A stretch of 64,000 nt of DNA from Telopea speciosissima (taxonomy: Eukaryota > Streptophyta > Magnoliopsida > Proteales > Proteaceae). The DNA is taken from contig NC_057916.1 in NCBI RefSeq assembly GCF_018873765.1, forward strand, positions 26,697,501 to 26,761,500. The letters are read 5' to 3'. Each line of letters begins with the position of its first letter. Position 1 is the stretch's first letter. The notes below the pieces were generated by a model. It did no database searches and had not been told where the DNA came from. It saw only the letters and a list, made by a program, of their open reading frames with translations. The translations under genes and the position numbers were made by a program. Shown piece by piece: positions 12,101 through 23,545 of the stretch.

Positions 12101-15100
12101 CCGTATGCAACTTATATACCCCTAGTTTAGGCTCATTAAAGTGGCTTAATACATAGAAAACCCTTGGGAACAAAGTCCCAACATGTATATAACCCAACCC
12201 TAGGCTTATTTCTAAAGAAATAAGCCAATTTCTATGATGAACCTGCATCAACTCTCCCCAACTTGAAAAAATTCGCCCTCGAATTTTGCAGTGATGGGAG
12301 GGGGGGAATCAACATGTGATCAGCAGCTTTGACCATCCCCAAACAAAATTCCGATGAGGCAGGAACATTGGGGATAAAGTCTTCAATGCGTGGAGCTTGC
12401 TCTTCGAAGAACCATGGTGGCATAACAAACTCTATGTGTTCTTTCTTTGAATCAGCAACAACTGTCAATGTCTCGTCCATAGAGCCTTCAGTGTTAGCAA
12501 CCTTCTCATCTAATGCATGAGACACAAGCTCTACCTCTTCAAGAACAGCATCTTGAAGGTCATTGTTTTCCTTTGGAATGCTCTCAATCTACTTTTCGTC
12601 TTCTACTATTTCAGCTTTGTCTACTTTGTTCTCTTCAATGTATACCTCTTCAGTAGAATCTTCTACAATTGTGTTTTGGACTTCAACATCAATTTGATGG
12701 CCGAGCTACTCAATTATGATCTCAACTACTGGTGCAGCTTGGTCTACTTGAATTTCTTTAGCTGTTGGTTCTTGAATCTCTTCAACACAAACTGCCTTAG
12801 AATCTTCTGTTGGTACATCCGCCATTGGTGAAACTTCAAACACAGTCAATGCTACTTGCGTTTGAGTTGACATGTTCGGCAGTCCCTGTGGCTGTACAAT
12901 TGATGTGGTCACCTTTGGTTGTAACCTTTTTAGAGTAAACAAATGGTATAGACGGTGTCGATCAGGTAGGACACACGAGTTGTTTTTAGGTTTAATCCAA
13001 CCTTGTCGCTCGTCCAACCAATTACAACCTACTGCAATAATGCTCCTTGGAGATGGTACCGGCTTACACCAAGCACCATTAGAGTATGAGGAACATTCAA
13101 ATTCAACAAAGACTTGACCTGTAGGCATGATACAAATCTCTCTTGACTGGGACAACATATTCACCACGGATTGTGAAATAATGTTGTTACGTCGCCTCTC
13201 ATCAACAATTAATATGGCTGTGCTCCCATTGGGTAGACGAACTCGGGTCTTAAAAATGAATGGAGGTGGGTCTTTCGAGGCTTGGTTGGAGCTTCCCTCC
13301 ACCATAGCTTTGATACCACTTAATGTAGTCCTAGATAGGTATGAGACCTACTAGGAGCTAAATAACAGGATCAATAGCAAAAGGGGTTGCTGGTTCGAAT
13401 GGACAGCACTAGGTTTTAGGTTAATTTTAGGGTTTAGGATGGGAATTTGGGAATGGGTCTTATATGGCTTTAATATGCAGGTCTAGGGTGCTTTTATGGT
13501 ATATAAATAATAGGATTTGGGAAGGTTTTAAAATTCTGCAATTCTGGACAGAATTGAGTTGCAGGTTTTGGGTTTTAATGGAGTAGAGGAATGGAGGGGA
13601 TAGAGTGGGAATGAGCTGGATTTTGGATGGAGTGTGGGGAGAGGTGTGGGGGATATAGGCTAGAAGTTTGGTTTGGAATTGATGGACAGATTTGAAATTA
13701 TGAAGGAGTCCTAGTTAAGGTAGGAGTTGCAGGTTTAATGGAAATTAGGGTTTGATGGATGGAGGGGGGTGTGAATTAGGTTAGAGGATGAAGAGGGGAA
13801 GGATATATGCAGGAAACTAAGATTACTTACTGGTTTGATCTTCTTCAGAGGCAGCAGCAGCAGCAACAACTTGAAGAAGCTCAGTTGTAGAAGAAGAAGA
13901 ACCTTCCGATACTGGACAGACGCAAGGAGTTGCAGGAGTCCACCCACCCTATCCACCGTGAGATCCACAAGGATATACACTCACAAAGATCAGCAATAAT
14001 GGCAGCAAGCATAAAGCTAAATTTTATTAATCAAATTCGTATTCAAGGCTTTGCCCCCTTACAACCTTATATAAAAGACTCAAAAATAGACATCTATTCT
14101 AAAAGGCAAGGGCTAATCCTATCCCTAACCTATTAGGTAATTTAAACTGACTAGGAAACTAAAATACTAAAGGAAATAGACTCAAAACATGGCTGGACTT
14201 ATGGAGTCCTAATCCAGCCCAACTTACATCACATGATCACTTAAATTGAACCAATTAGATGTAACCAATTTGAACCGGTTCAATTAAAAAACATAAAAGT
14301 AAACTAAGTATTGGGCTAATCCCGTATGCAACCTACATACCCCTAGTTTAGGCTCATTAAAGTGGCTTATTACATAAAAAACCCTTGGGAACAAAGGCCC
14401 AACATGTATATAACCCAACCCTAGACCTATTTCTAAAGAAATAAGCCAATTTCTATGATGAACCTGCATCATGCCCCTAATATTCTCTTATTTTCCTTAT
14501 AAAGAAAGTCATTCTCCTTGTATACATTGTCTACATACATATTAGAATGGAAAAAAAATACCCAACTAAAAAGCTATTTCAATTTTGTTCTTTGCAGCCA
14601 CCTTACTAGTACTCGGCAGTTACATCTTACCCTCTACCTGCCTGGACCCTGTTGGTAGCGCTATTGTATTGGCTAGGGGAATTAGTCTCCCACTTGCTTT
14701 CTGGTTGACATTTTGACTGCTCTGGTCACAAGTTGATTCAGTGTTTTTTCCATTTGCAGCACTAAAAAGAAGAAAAGAGTTTCACGGATTATAGATGGGG
14801 GACTTCGTGAATTAAGCATCATAGGTCAGAAATTGTCTTCCACATGCTATAATATTATCATGCTTCTCAATCTGTATTTTTTTTTTCTCTTTAGATGTTC
14901 ACCTAGCTACCGTTTTAGGGATGAACTGTGCTTGCCTGGATTGACTTCATTACATAGATTTCTCAATGATAAATGACATGCTAATGCTGATATTAAATAT
15001 CTTCACCAAAACTTAGGGGTTTTATTTTCCTTAATCTAAATCTAACAAAAAATTTAAAAACAAATGTGTACTTAGCTGCACATAATAGATTTTATTGGGA

Positions 15101-18100
15101 GAATGGTTTTGTTGTTTGAAATCCACCTCACTCTATATTGTTTGTCCTTTTAGTTTGTAAGAAGGTTGAGTGCAAGGGAAGAACCACATACAGTGAGGTA
15201 ATTTCTGTTTGCCCCTTTTCGAATGTCATTTCTTATTGCCTGTATTTAGAAACTTTTGTTAATCTAATTTATCTAGAAAAAGTTTTATGAGTGGAGAAAG
15301 CAGGCAGAGAATGTTAATGACAACACTTTGTTCATAGAATCAGGTGGCTTAAATCATAACTGTTGCTTTCTATGCCAATTCAAGTTTGATGATGATTGTC
15401 CTCATCTATGGGGTTTAAACATATGTTCTGACATCCTACTCTGCAACCATTCACTTGTATCATGACATTGACTTCCATCTGATATTTCAACCATAGATCA
15501 TGATTCTCGATTCATTTGCAGAAATGATTTTTTCCACCATTTCAAGTGGACATCTCTGTTGTCATGTCCCATTGTTTGGTCTAGTTAAAAAGTTTTACGT
15601 TGTTTATTTTTCTCTCTATTACTCCAATCTATTATTATTCCATTACATCAAGCTGAATGGGTCATGCTGTCTAGGTTGCGGATGAAATTATAGTTGAATC
15701 TGCTGCAAAACGCAATAATTCCATGTCTTTGGATGAGGTCTGATGCAAACAAGACTTTTAAGCACCTTACGGGTTTTGGTTAATGCTTGATGAGTTGAGT
15801 AATGATTTTTAGCTTTAATTTTAGTTTACGTGCAAGTTAGTAAGTTATGTTCTCTCAAATTAGCAGTTTGATGAGAAGAACATACGAAGACGGGTTTACG
15901 ATGCAATAAATGTCCTCATGGCACTGAATATTGTAACTAAAGACAAGAAGGAAATCCAGTGGAAGGGACTCCCCTGTACGGACACAAAGGATCTGGAAGA
16001 TCTAGAGGTGTGTAGTAAAGCTCTTTACATGGTAATATCTTTCTGTTTCAACTGAACAAACTTAGTTAATGTTGTATTCTTTCACTGTTTAATGAAACTG
16101 AATACATTAACATCCACTTAATAATATTTTTTACTTTATCTATTTTACAGGGAGTGCGGATCAAGCTTATAAATTCGATCCAAAAGAAAGCAGCCTACTT
16201 GCAAGATTTGGAAGAGCAAGTAATTATTTAGCTCCTTCTTACCTATGTTTCATGTTGTATTATAGCTCTATGCAATGTGATCAATTTGGCAATAGGTTCT
16301 GCATTGTGTTAGTTATTTGTTCAATGAAAACTTTGGAGATACTAACTTCCTCCTATTTATAGTGAAGTAGTTTCGTTCTTTGATATTCTATTTTTTTCCT
16401 TAAAAAAGATTGTAGGTATCCAGAACCTGATTCGGCGCAATCAACAAATGGACATGTCTGGAATTTCTTCGGAAGGGTTTTCTTTGCCTTTTATATTGGT
16501 TCAAGTGGGTCCCTCTCCTTTTTAATATTGATTTCATACTTGTTGAAACATGTGATTCATTGATTCTGTTTCTATGTTCATATTTTGCCTCTTTCTTATT
16601 CAGAGCATGTGATGGTCTTGGATTAGATGTTTTTAACATTTATGATGACTTTGAATGGGCTCCTTTCCAGCTTATAGTTAAGCACTCGTTTCACAATTGT
16701 GGTTGCAATTGCTCTAGCTAACTTTTTGTTGAAATGATTTTGGAGGAACATTGTTTGTAAATAATGCCCAGGAGAAACAACTCAAAATTTTGTATTTGGA
16801 TTAGTTACTGTTAATATAGGTTACTTTCGGTGAGAAAATTGTGGTTATTCTTATTGCATGTGCATATATTATAGTAAGGCAGTAGGAGTATATCTATCTA
16901 TTACATTGTTATCTTGTTATTGTGATCTCTAGGTTTGCTCTTGTGAGGAATAGTACTATCTGTCCATTCCATTAAAATTTGCTCGACTTCCATATTCAAT
17001 GTGTATGTCCCTTTGATCTTAATTATAGCACTCTCTATTGTTTTTTTTCTTCTACATTGCTTGCTATGTGCTGGATTTGTGAAATTATAATTTTATTCTT
17101 CCTCCTATCTTCCATGGCTGATTGCTTTGAACCTTTTTGGTGATTTAAAATGCACTTTTCGAACTGCTTCTTTCATCAGTATTTATCTGCTAGTAGTTCG
17201 CTGACACTTCCCACCTTTCCTGTGGAAAATTTTTCCAGAGCTGACTTACTATTACACAGATGATTGACAGGACTTGTTGATAACATTTTGTTTTCTCCAA
17301 ACGTCACTCAGATGCAATGATTTTTGAACCTTCCAAACCTTGATCATGCTGAGTCTATTACATTCCAATTTATAGACAAAAACATCTGTAATTACTTGTA
17401 TGTATTCCAAGGTTGAAAACTAAGTAATGACTATAAGAAATTAATAGATGTTCTGTTTTATGGATATAACCACAGGAACTTTTGAGTCCCTAGAAGTTAT
17501 TTACTATTGTCTGGTCTCCGCAGTTTCCAGTTGTTGTAGAAAGAACAAACCAACACCACACAAAACTGCTTGGCACCTATTTGGGTTGGATCTTCTCTTG
17601 CATTCCCCTTCCCCCTCAACCCTCCTAACTCCTCCACCTCTATGATGCCTGCAGAGGTGGGAAAAGCATGTTATGGGTAGTTTTTAAAATATATTGGGAT
17701 CCATTGTCATTAATATAAGTCTGATATGTGAACAAATCTGTGCCATAATTTGTTTCTCATTACCTTTAAAGGCAGGTAAGATGATGCCTTCAGAGGTGAG
17801 GAAAAAAATGTCGTGGGTAGTTTGTAAAATAAATTGGGATCCTGTGTCATTAATATACTCCTTTTGTTTTTACTTGTCATTAATATCTCTGATATATAAA
17901 CAAATCTGTGGCATATTTTTTTTGCCTTGCCTTTAAAGGCATCATCAAGAAGTTAGCAGTAGGGAGTACATAAGTAAGAGTGTTTTCAAATGCTAAGGCA
18001 TGCTGCAAGGCATTCTACTTGCCTACAGGGTAGATAGTCTCAGAAGCACAAATAGTTAATATTTAAAGAAATTGATAAATACATGAAATTTTCTTATAAA

Positions 18101-18872
18101 TAAAAAAGATCAAATATGCAAGGGGAATATACAAAGAAGATGAGAACAACAGGTTTTGAGGGTTAATGGAAGCATATAAATCCAACATTTTATGGAGTCA
18201 GATGCATGCATTGTTTGCCTCGGTCACACTCAGAGAGTAACCCTTAAACCTTGAGATATTTTTCATAACGCTCACTTCAAGGCGAACCTTAAAAACTTTC
18301 AAAAACAATGATGTGAACATGCACACCCACACGAGGACTTTCTCCCATGCACTTAGAATCAAGGTTTTGCTTTATATATTGTAAATTATTTCTTACATGC
18401 CAATTTGACTTGGTGTTTACTTGCATATTTCCTGGTTCTCTTTCATTTTCCTCTGGAAATAGACCCGTCCGCATGCTACAGTTGAAATTGAGATCTCTGA
18501 AGACATGCAGCTGGTGCACTTTGACTTTAACTGGTAATGCTACTCCTCCCATCTTCTTACCAAGAAAACAATTTATTGAATTTTAGGATAAGCATTTGCA
18601 CATGTTAGGAGGATGATCCTTCTACCCTGAAAATATGATTACCATGTTCTCAGCTAAAGCCATATCCAGTTTTATCTTGTCTTCTGAAGCTTTAGAGGCA
18701 TGGCGATGAATTTCCATTGGTCTGACACTTCAATATTCTCATTGGCAGCACACCTTTCTCCTTGCATGACGATGCATACATTCTCAAGTTAATGCAGTAT
18801 TACCACTTGCCGAGGAGTCGATGTGTTACCCAGAGAAGAGTGGCTCACTCATCTTCAAGCTTTGATCCTTGA
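9180..18872 (+). CDS. E2F dimerisation partner (DP) transcription factor, DPB-like
   Basis: Nine coding exons join in frame: 10581-10729, 14760-14824, 15154-15197, 15675-15737, 15867-16007, 16151-16219, 16409-16504, 18463-18533 and 18749-18872, giving 273 residues. A leader exon probably ends near 9281 and splices to the CAG before 10557. An in-frame ATG at 10545 would need that intron retained, so 10581 is preferred. The product starts with a short serine-rich leader, then basic [10 protein letters not shown]. The winged-helix DNA-binding domain follows ([48 protein letters not shown]). The coiled-coil dimerisation region comes next ([19 protein letters not shown]), then the conserved core [19 protein letters not shown]. 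With E2F it controls S-phase genes. The C-terminus after [14 protein letters not shown] is short compared with DPB. Exon 16409 uses a purine-rich acceptor (AAAAAAG), the least certain border. Confidence 0.88.
11059..12250 (-). repeat. LTR (3' LTR in element orientation)
   Basis: This repeat matches the copy at 13321-14471 along its whole length with scattered substitutions. It is about 41 bp longer because an ACATGACCACTTAA-type unit near 11970-12020 is present three times here and once in the other LTR. Confidence 0.88.
12232..12525 (-). CDS. Second short ORF of the LTR element
   Basis: This is a 97-residue frame. Its end ([16 protein letters not shown]) spans the polypurine tract and the first bases of the 3' LTR, an arrangement also seen at the ends of some Ty3-type polyproteins. 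It may be the downstream part of the 12706-13305 product after a frame change. Function unknown. Confidence 0.35.
   Translation of the reverse strand: MSHALDEKVANTEGSMDETLTVVADSKKEHIEFVMPPWFFEEQAPRIEDFIPNVPASSEFCLGMVKAADHMLIPPLPSLQNSRANFFKLGRVDAGSS
12706..13305 (-). CDS. ORF of the non-autonomous LTR element; retropepsin-like without catalytic motif
   Basis: A 199-residue reading frame starts just downstream of the primer-binding site. No confident family was assigned. The stretch [20 protein letters not shown] is laid out like the start of a Ty3-type protease, but the catalytic D-S/T-G is absent. [17 protein letters not shown] resembles the late strand of the same fold, where such proteases read ILG-x-x-[20 protein letters not shown] and an acidic tail follow. 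An inactive protease-like domain is my inference from pattern only. A second short frame, 12525-12232, continues to the purine tract and ends within the LTR. Confidence 0.45.
   Translation of the reverse strand: MVEGSSNQASKDPPPFIFKTRVRLPNGSTAILIVDERRRNNIISQSVVNMLSQSREICIMPTGQVFVEFECSSYSNGAWCKPVPSPRSIIAVGCNWLDERQGWIKPKNNSCVLPDRHRLYHLFTLKRLQPKVTTSIVQPQGLPNMSTQTQVALTVFEVSPMADVPTEDSKAVCVEEIQEPTAKEIQVDQAAPVVEIIIE
13321..14471 (-). repeat. LTR (5' LTR in element orientation)
   Basis: Direct repeat partner of 11059-12250. It abuts the primer-binding site on its lower-coordinate side and the TGCCC duplication on its upper side. Confidence 0.88.
17641..17940. repeat. Tandem duplication inside a DP intron
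   Basis: Two adjacent copies of about 140-155 bp start ATGATGCC(T)GCAGAGGTG (near 17643 and 17781) and end at CCTTTAAAGGCA. The second copy has an extra 30-base internal duplication around TCATTAATAT. Confidence 0.7.
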
Positions 18873-21290
18873 CAGTTTAGAGAAGTACCCTGGGCTCCAT
18901 GACATTCTGGAATTCTAAAATTGATGACATGGTAGTTTGCTACTCTTAGTTTACAGTTTGAAAGAATGGGCTTGTAAATAACTACCCCACCTTTTGAATA
19001 TATATATCAGGCTGTAGACCTATATTTACTGTAGGAAAAAGAAGGCTGCCAGGCTGTGTACAGCCTACGCCAGACACAGGAAAATTATTTTTAGAAATTT
19101 TCTCCATTTTTGAAGAGAGTCAGTCCACTGAGTCTCTGTTCAACACTAGAGTTGAACAGAACTGGGACCAACTATAGAAATTATCCAACCCTAATACTTT
19201 GAACAGGAAAAAACTTGGGTGAGAGCATGCAGGCACACACAATCAACACCCCTGTTGTCCGAATGCTGTGACACCACACGGCCACACCCACGCCCCTATT
19301 ATACTGTAACTACCATGTGGCAGCTAGGTTAGTATCCAAAATCAGTGACGTGTGTATGCACTACCTTTTAATGTGTTATTATATTCCATTTAAAAAATTG
19401 TTTGAAAAGTGGGACTGTATAAGTAATGGAGATTGTTAAGGAAACAGGGGAAAACCGCCACATATGATGGTCATTTAATTGAAAGAGACGATCAAATTTG
19501 AACATATGGTCTATCCAATGAATTCCCTGTCTATCTATAGTTTGGATGGTACTTATCTAAACCCTAGTTTGCAAATTTGGATTTGGGAATTATTCGAAAT
19601 AATTTTTTTGGTTAATTTAAAAATTCGGTTAAAGAAGCGGATGAAATAAAATTTGGATTCGAAAATTATTTGCTTTACAAAAAATAATTTTGACAAAAAA
19701 TTTGGACGTTATTTTTAATATTTGTAGTACATATTTAACATTATCAATCAATTATCAAATGTGCATAATTTGTAAATGATATAAAAATTGGGATAACATT
19801 TGTTTCATTAATCAAAAAACATAATCAAGTTATATTTTGGGATGACATGTTGTTCTTGATGATATAATTTTTTCCTTGATAAATCTTGACTATATGATTG
19901 TGATTACAACATTAGGTCATTTTTTTTTACATAAAATTCAAGTTGAGACCTTTTGAATTGATCATGGATATTTTACTGAGTCGTGTGCCAAAATGTTTGT
20001 TTTTAACGATTATATGGTTTTAAACCATCAACACAATAAAAAAAAAAGTACAGTTATTCGACAAGTTTTTGTTTTTTTGCTATTGACTATTAAGTTCTAA
20101 CAAAAAAAATTTTTTTTAAAAAAGAAAGACTTCTAACCAAGAATTACATATTAGATAATTAATTTTTATCTTTTATTAGGTAGTCTTACGTTTAGTTGTT
20201 TAATTCGCTGAATTATTTCCGAATTTGAAATTTTTTTATGTTTATCCTCTGAGGTTTTTAAAAAAAAAAAATAATGACCGAATAATTCAGATAAAATTCG
20301 GATTTGACAAATTATTCGCGAATAATTCGGTAAATATCAATATATCATGACTTTTTTGAATCTTTGAGTCCAATTTGGATTTTGGCGAATAATTCGTAAA
20401 ATTAGGATTCGGCAAATTATTTGTGAATAATTCGAAGAATTAAGCAACTAGGATCTAAATTGAAGCTGATCTCAATTCTGAGTGATCTGAATTGGTTGAT
20501 CCCGGCATGGAAACCAAGGTTAGGGATTATTGGTACTAATTTTGACCGATTATTCATTGATCTTGATTGATTCCAATCTTATCTGAATCTTGATTTGGTG
20601 CTATCATGGGACAAATAGAGATTTAGTTCTGACTCTTCTGACAGGAATTGGCCTTGTAGACAATGAATGCTGCTCGGAGGTATTTGGTGTTTAGGAAAAA
20701 GAACTCTGTTGAGGAGTGTGGCCTATACCAGCACTTCCATGTGTGTATCTCTCTCCTCCTCAAAACAAGGATAAAATTGTCTTTTCATATGTGGAGGAGA
20801 GAGATAGACACATGCAGAAAACTACTTCCCTGAGTGTTAACCTAACTCTTCAACTTTTACGCTTAACCCTCTGAAGTGTTATAAAACAAATTGCAACAAT
20901 GTTTAGGAATAATTTTTCATTGACCAATGGCCATAAAATCTACCCCTATTTCTACAAAAATAATAATAATAATAATAATCTACCCCTATTATGGATGAAC
21001 ATACCCCCTACTGTGTGCGATATCTCCATTGGAGACTGGTTGAAGTCCATGGTTCCATTGACCATGTGCAACATCGGTCCTTATGTTTAATCCCATCAAG
21101 AAGTTACACTTAACATGGACAATTCAGCTTTTGCTTCAGCTTCAGTTTAATTTGTGAAGATAAATGGAACAAAGTTACATTTAAATGTTTGTTATTGTTG
21201 TTGTTAATACTTTTTATTCTTTTGGAAGCTTAACTTACACCTTAAATGTAAAATATTCTTTTGGCATGTATTACATACAAGGATTCTGGT
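18873..21290. other. AT-rich intergenic region with no recognised gene
   Basis: After the DP 3' UTR there is AT-rich sequence. Between 19600 and 20450 the decamer GAATAATTCG and close variants recur in both orientations. A short AAT microsatellite lies near 20958-20980. No reading frame resembles a known protein. Confidence 0.5.
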
Positions 21291-22080
21291 TAAATGGACT
21301 CAGATCTATGCCACTTGTGACGAGACCCTCTGACATATCTTTCTCTCCTGTGATTGGGTCAAACGTATTTGGGCAGTTGGTCCTCTGGGTCTAAAAACTG
21401 AGCTTATTTCCCACCTTTCTCTGAAACATTTCTGCATATCTATTTTCCTGAATCGCAAGTTTGACAAAACAACTCTCATTTGGTTGTTTCCAGTGTTTAT
21501 TTTAACCTGCTATTTTATTTGGGATGCTAGAAACAATTTCCTTCTTAATTCAACTAAGCCTAATCCCTTTGTGATATTGAAAATGATAGAACAATGGATG
21601 AAGGATTTGTACATCTCCCCTCCCAATTTTCCATCCCTGATTGTAACTAATTCTAATGAGGAGATAGTAATTACCAATCATTTGCCTAGTTTACTAATTC
21701 TACAATTTCCTGTTCTGTTATGCGTAGGAGTTAACTCCAAAGACCTAAGATTTTCTGGATGGGCATCTTGCATTTTTGTTAGCTGACAAATTCGTTTTGT
21801 TCACTGTAGATTCTATAAGAAGCCACCATGTAATGGAGCCGGAGCTGATTGGAACCACTACTAGTTTAAATTTTGCAAAGATGAGAGGGTTGAAGCTTAA
21901 ACAAGTTTGGTGCTCAAATAAACTGCTGCCTAGACTTCTTCCAACTCCACCCCAATCTCCTTGGCCGTTGGAGATCCTAACCTATTTTTTGCAGATCTCT
22001 GAAAATACTAAGGGCGTGGTATTTCGACCTATTCAAAATGACTTTTTGCTAACTACAATCATCTCGTGACTCCATCAAAC
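21290..22080 (+). mobile_element. Degraded LINE fragment (end of RT to RNase H region)
   Basis: Translation in shifting frames gives the layout of a plant L1-type LINE C-terminus: a WDARNNFLLNS segment typical of the region after the reverse transcriptase zinc-binding domain, then a remote RNase-H-like part. Several frame changes and stops make it inactive. A T-poor 3' flank with an A tract near 22160 could be the remains of the tail. Confidence 0.5.
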
Positions 22081-22696
22081 TTGTAACTTAAAAAATCCTT
22101 ATGCATATGAACCATGTAAAAATTTGCCATCTAGTCAAAATAATTTTCTCTGCCTTGTCATAAAAAAAAAAAAAATACTTCTTATTCTATGGAGAGCAGA
22201 ATTTCTCAAAGCTTCTTTCAACGAGGCCAGAGTGCCAGACTGGGGTAGTAATATTCTTTCTATGGACTAGGTATCCCTTGCTTCACCGACTCTTACCTAT
22301 TCATGGTCAGTCAAAAGAAAAAGGGCAGCGTTCCTCGCAACGTTCTAAGAATCGAAATCAGATTTGTCAGGTCAACCGATCCTGGACCGGGAATTGGTAT
22401 CCGACTCAAATAAGCCGATCTGACTAATTTGGACCGTTTCATCCAAAGTCGCTTTTTTTTTTTTGGAAAATTTTCAGCGACACCCCCTCTGCTGGACCGT
22501 TTTCTTAATGTCAGCAATATATCACTTTGAGCCCAAAACTAACGGAAAAAACCTTTTAACGGTTAATTAGTGACGTCAGCATGTTGTTTTTTTTAAAGAC
22601 AATTTTACCCTTGTTTTTATCCAATACTTTTATTTATTTTATTTACTCTTTTTGCCTTTTCTGCTTCTCCTTCTGCTGTTTATTCCGCCGCAACAC

Positions 22697-22870
22697 ATGG
22701 CCGCCGCCGCCGCCGCCGCCACCAGCCCCTCCAGCCCTCCTTCTCTTACTCCCCTGCAAACCCCGCCACCATCCTCTCCATTCTTCCCCGCCCGACCATG
22801 CTCTCAGCAATCCGCATACCCAATTACGCCCCAAGTCACTGCAATCGCAATCCCCCATCTGAAGAATTAA
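22697..22870 (+). CDS. Short alanine/proline-rich ORF, unrecognised
   Basis: An ATG is followed by a run of alanine codons made by a CCG/GCC trinucleotide repeat, then a proline/serine-rich stretch, ending after 57 residues. It resembles the start of many unrelated plant genes and could be a captured first exon. No family recognised. Confidence 0.2.
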   Translation: MAAAAAAATSPSSPPSLTPLQTPPPSSPFFPARPCSQQSAYPITPQVTAIAIPHLKN

Positions 22871-23354
22871 AAATTCGTCTTCTTCTGCTTAGAAAACCAG
22901 AAAACACAAGAAATAAAAAGGAAAGAAATTGGAGTTACAGAGAACGAAAGAATGAAGAAAAAGAGAAATAGGAAGGCAAAAACCCCAACCCTACAAATTA
23001 AATAAGGGGACCCGATTGGCCTCTCAGCATACCACTCATCTTGTAGCAAAGTCAAAAACCCTAACCCTATAAACTAAATGCTGAACCAGTGAAGAACACT
23101 AAACACACAGAAGCTTACCTAGTTACCTGAATCAGAAGAGGAGTCATCTATTTCTACAATCCGACATGCTTCAAGCTTCCTCTTGGCCATATGTAGCTTC
23201 GTAGCAGGACTCGAACACGAGAAACTGCGACGTCACCACAATAAAACAAACGCCACTCTCTCCTGTTTGTAGAAACTTTCTATTGCTGATGACGCAACCC
23301 TAAAGCTCTTCGTCGTCTTCGTCAATCAAGTCGTGGAGCTTTAGCGACCCGGAG

Positions 23355-23478
23355 ATGAAGAGGAGAAAACGAGTCGCCAGGTACAAAATTTACGCCGTCG
23401 AAGGGAAGGTTAAAGAATCCTTCAGAAAAGGCATTCGTTGGATCAAGAACAAGTGCTCCCAGACTGTTCATGGTTTCT

Positions 23479-23480
<2 letters not shown>
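23355..23480 (+). CDS. Small basic 41-residue ORF, unrecognised
   Basis: This frame encodes a lysine/arginine-rich peptide (starts MKRRKRVARYKIYAVEGK; ends KCSQTVHGF) and stops just before a GA microsatellite. It is denser in charged residues and has higher GC than the surroundings, so it may be a remnant of a real exon. It does not carry the DVL/RTFL small-peptide signature. Function unknown. Confidence 0.25.
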
Positions 23481-23513
<33 letters not shown>

Positions 23514-23545
23514 TAGAAAGAGGAGGAGGAGGAGGAGAGATGTAG
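23479..23545. repeat. GA and GAG microsatellites
   Basis: A run of AG dinucleotides of about 35 bases is followed by GAGGAGGAGG-type repeats. Confidence 0.85.

Larger units (their letters stand above)
11059..14471 (-). mobile_element. Complete non-autonomous LTR retrotransposon in the first coding intron of DP
   Basis: Two direct repeats of 1192 bp (11059-12250) and 1151 bp (13321-14471) flank 1070 bp of unique sequence. A perfect 5-bp target duplication TGCCC lies at 11054-11058 and 14472-14476. Read on the minus strand, the 5' LTR is followed after two bases by TGGTATCAAAGC, one base from the initiator-Met tRNA primer site TGGTATCAGAGC. The purine tract TTGGGGAGAGT precedes the 3' LTR. LTR ends are TGATGCAGG and CTACATTA. 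There is no reverse transcriptase or integrase, so it must have moved with enzymes from a relative. It lies antisense to the host gene. Confidence 0.9.

Noticed and set aside
22643..22858. Glycine-rich 71-residue minus-strand frame
   Set aside because: It is the complement of the CCG repeat and has no family features; simple-repeat translation.
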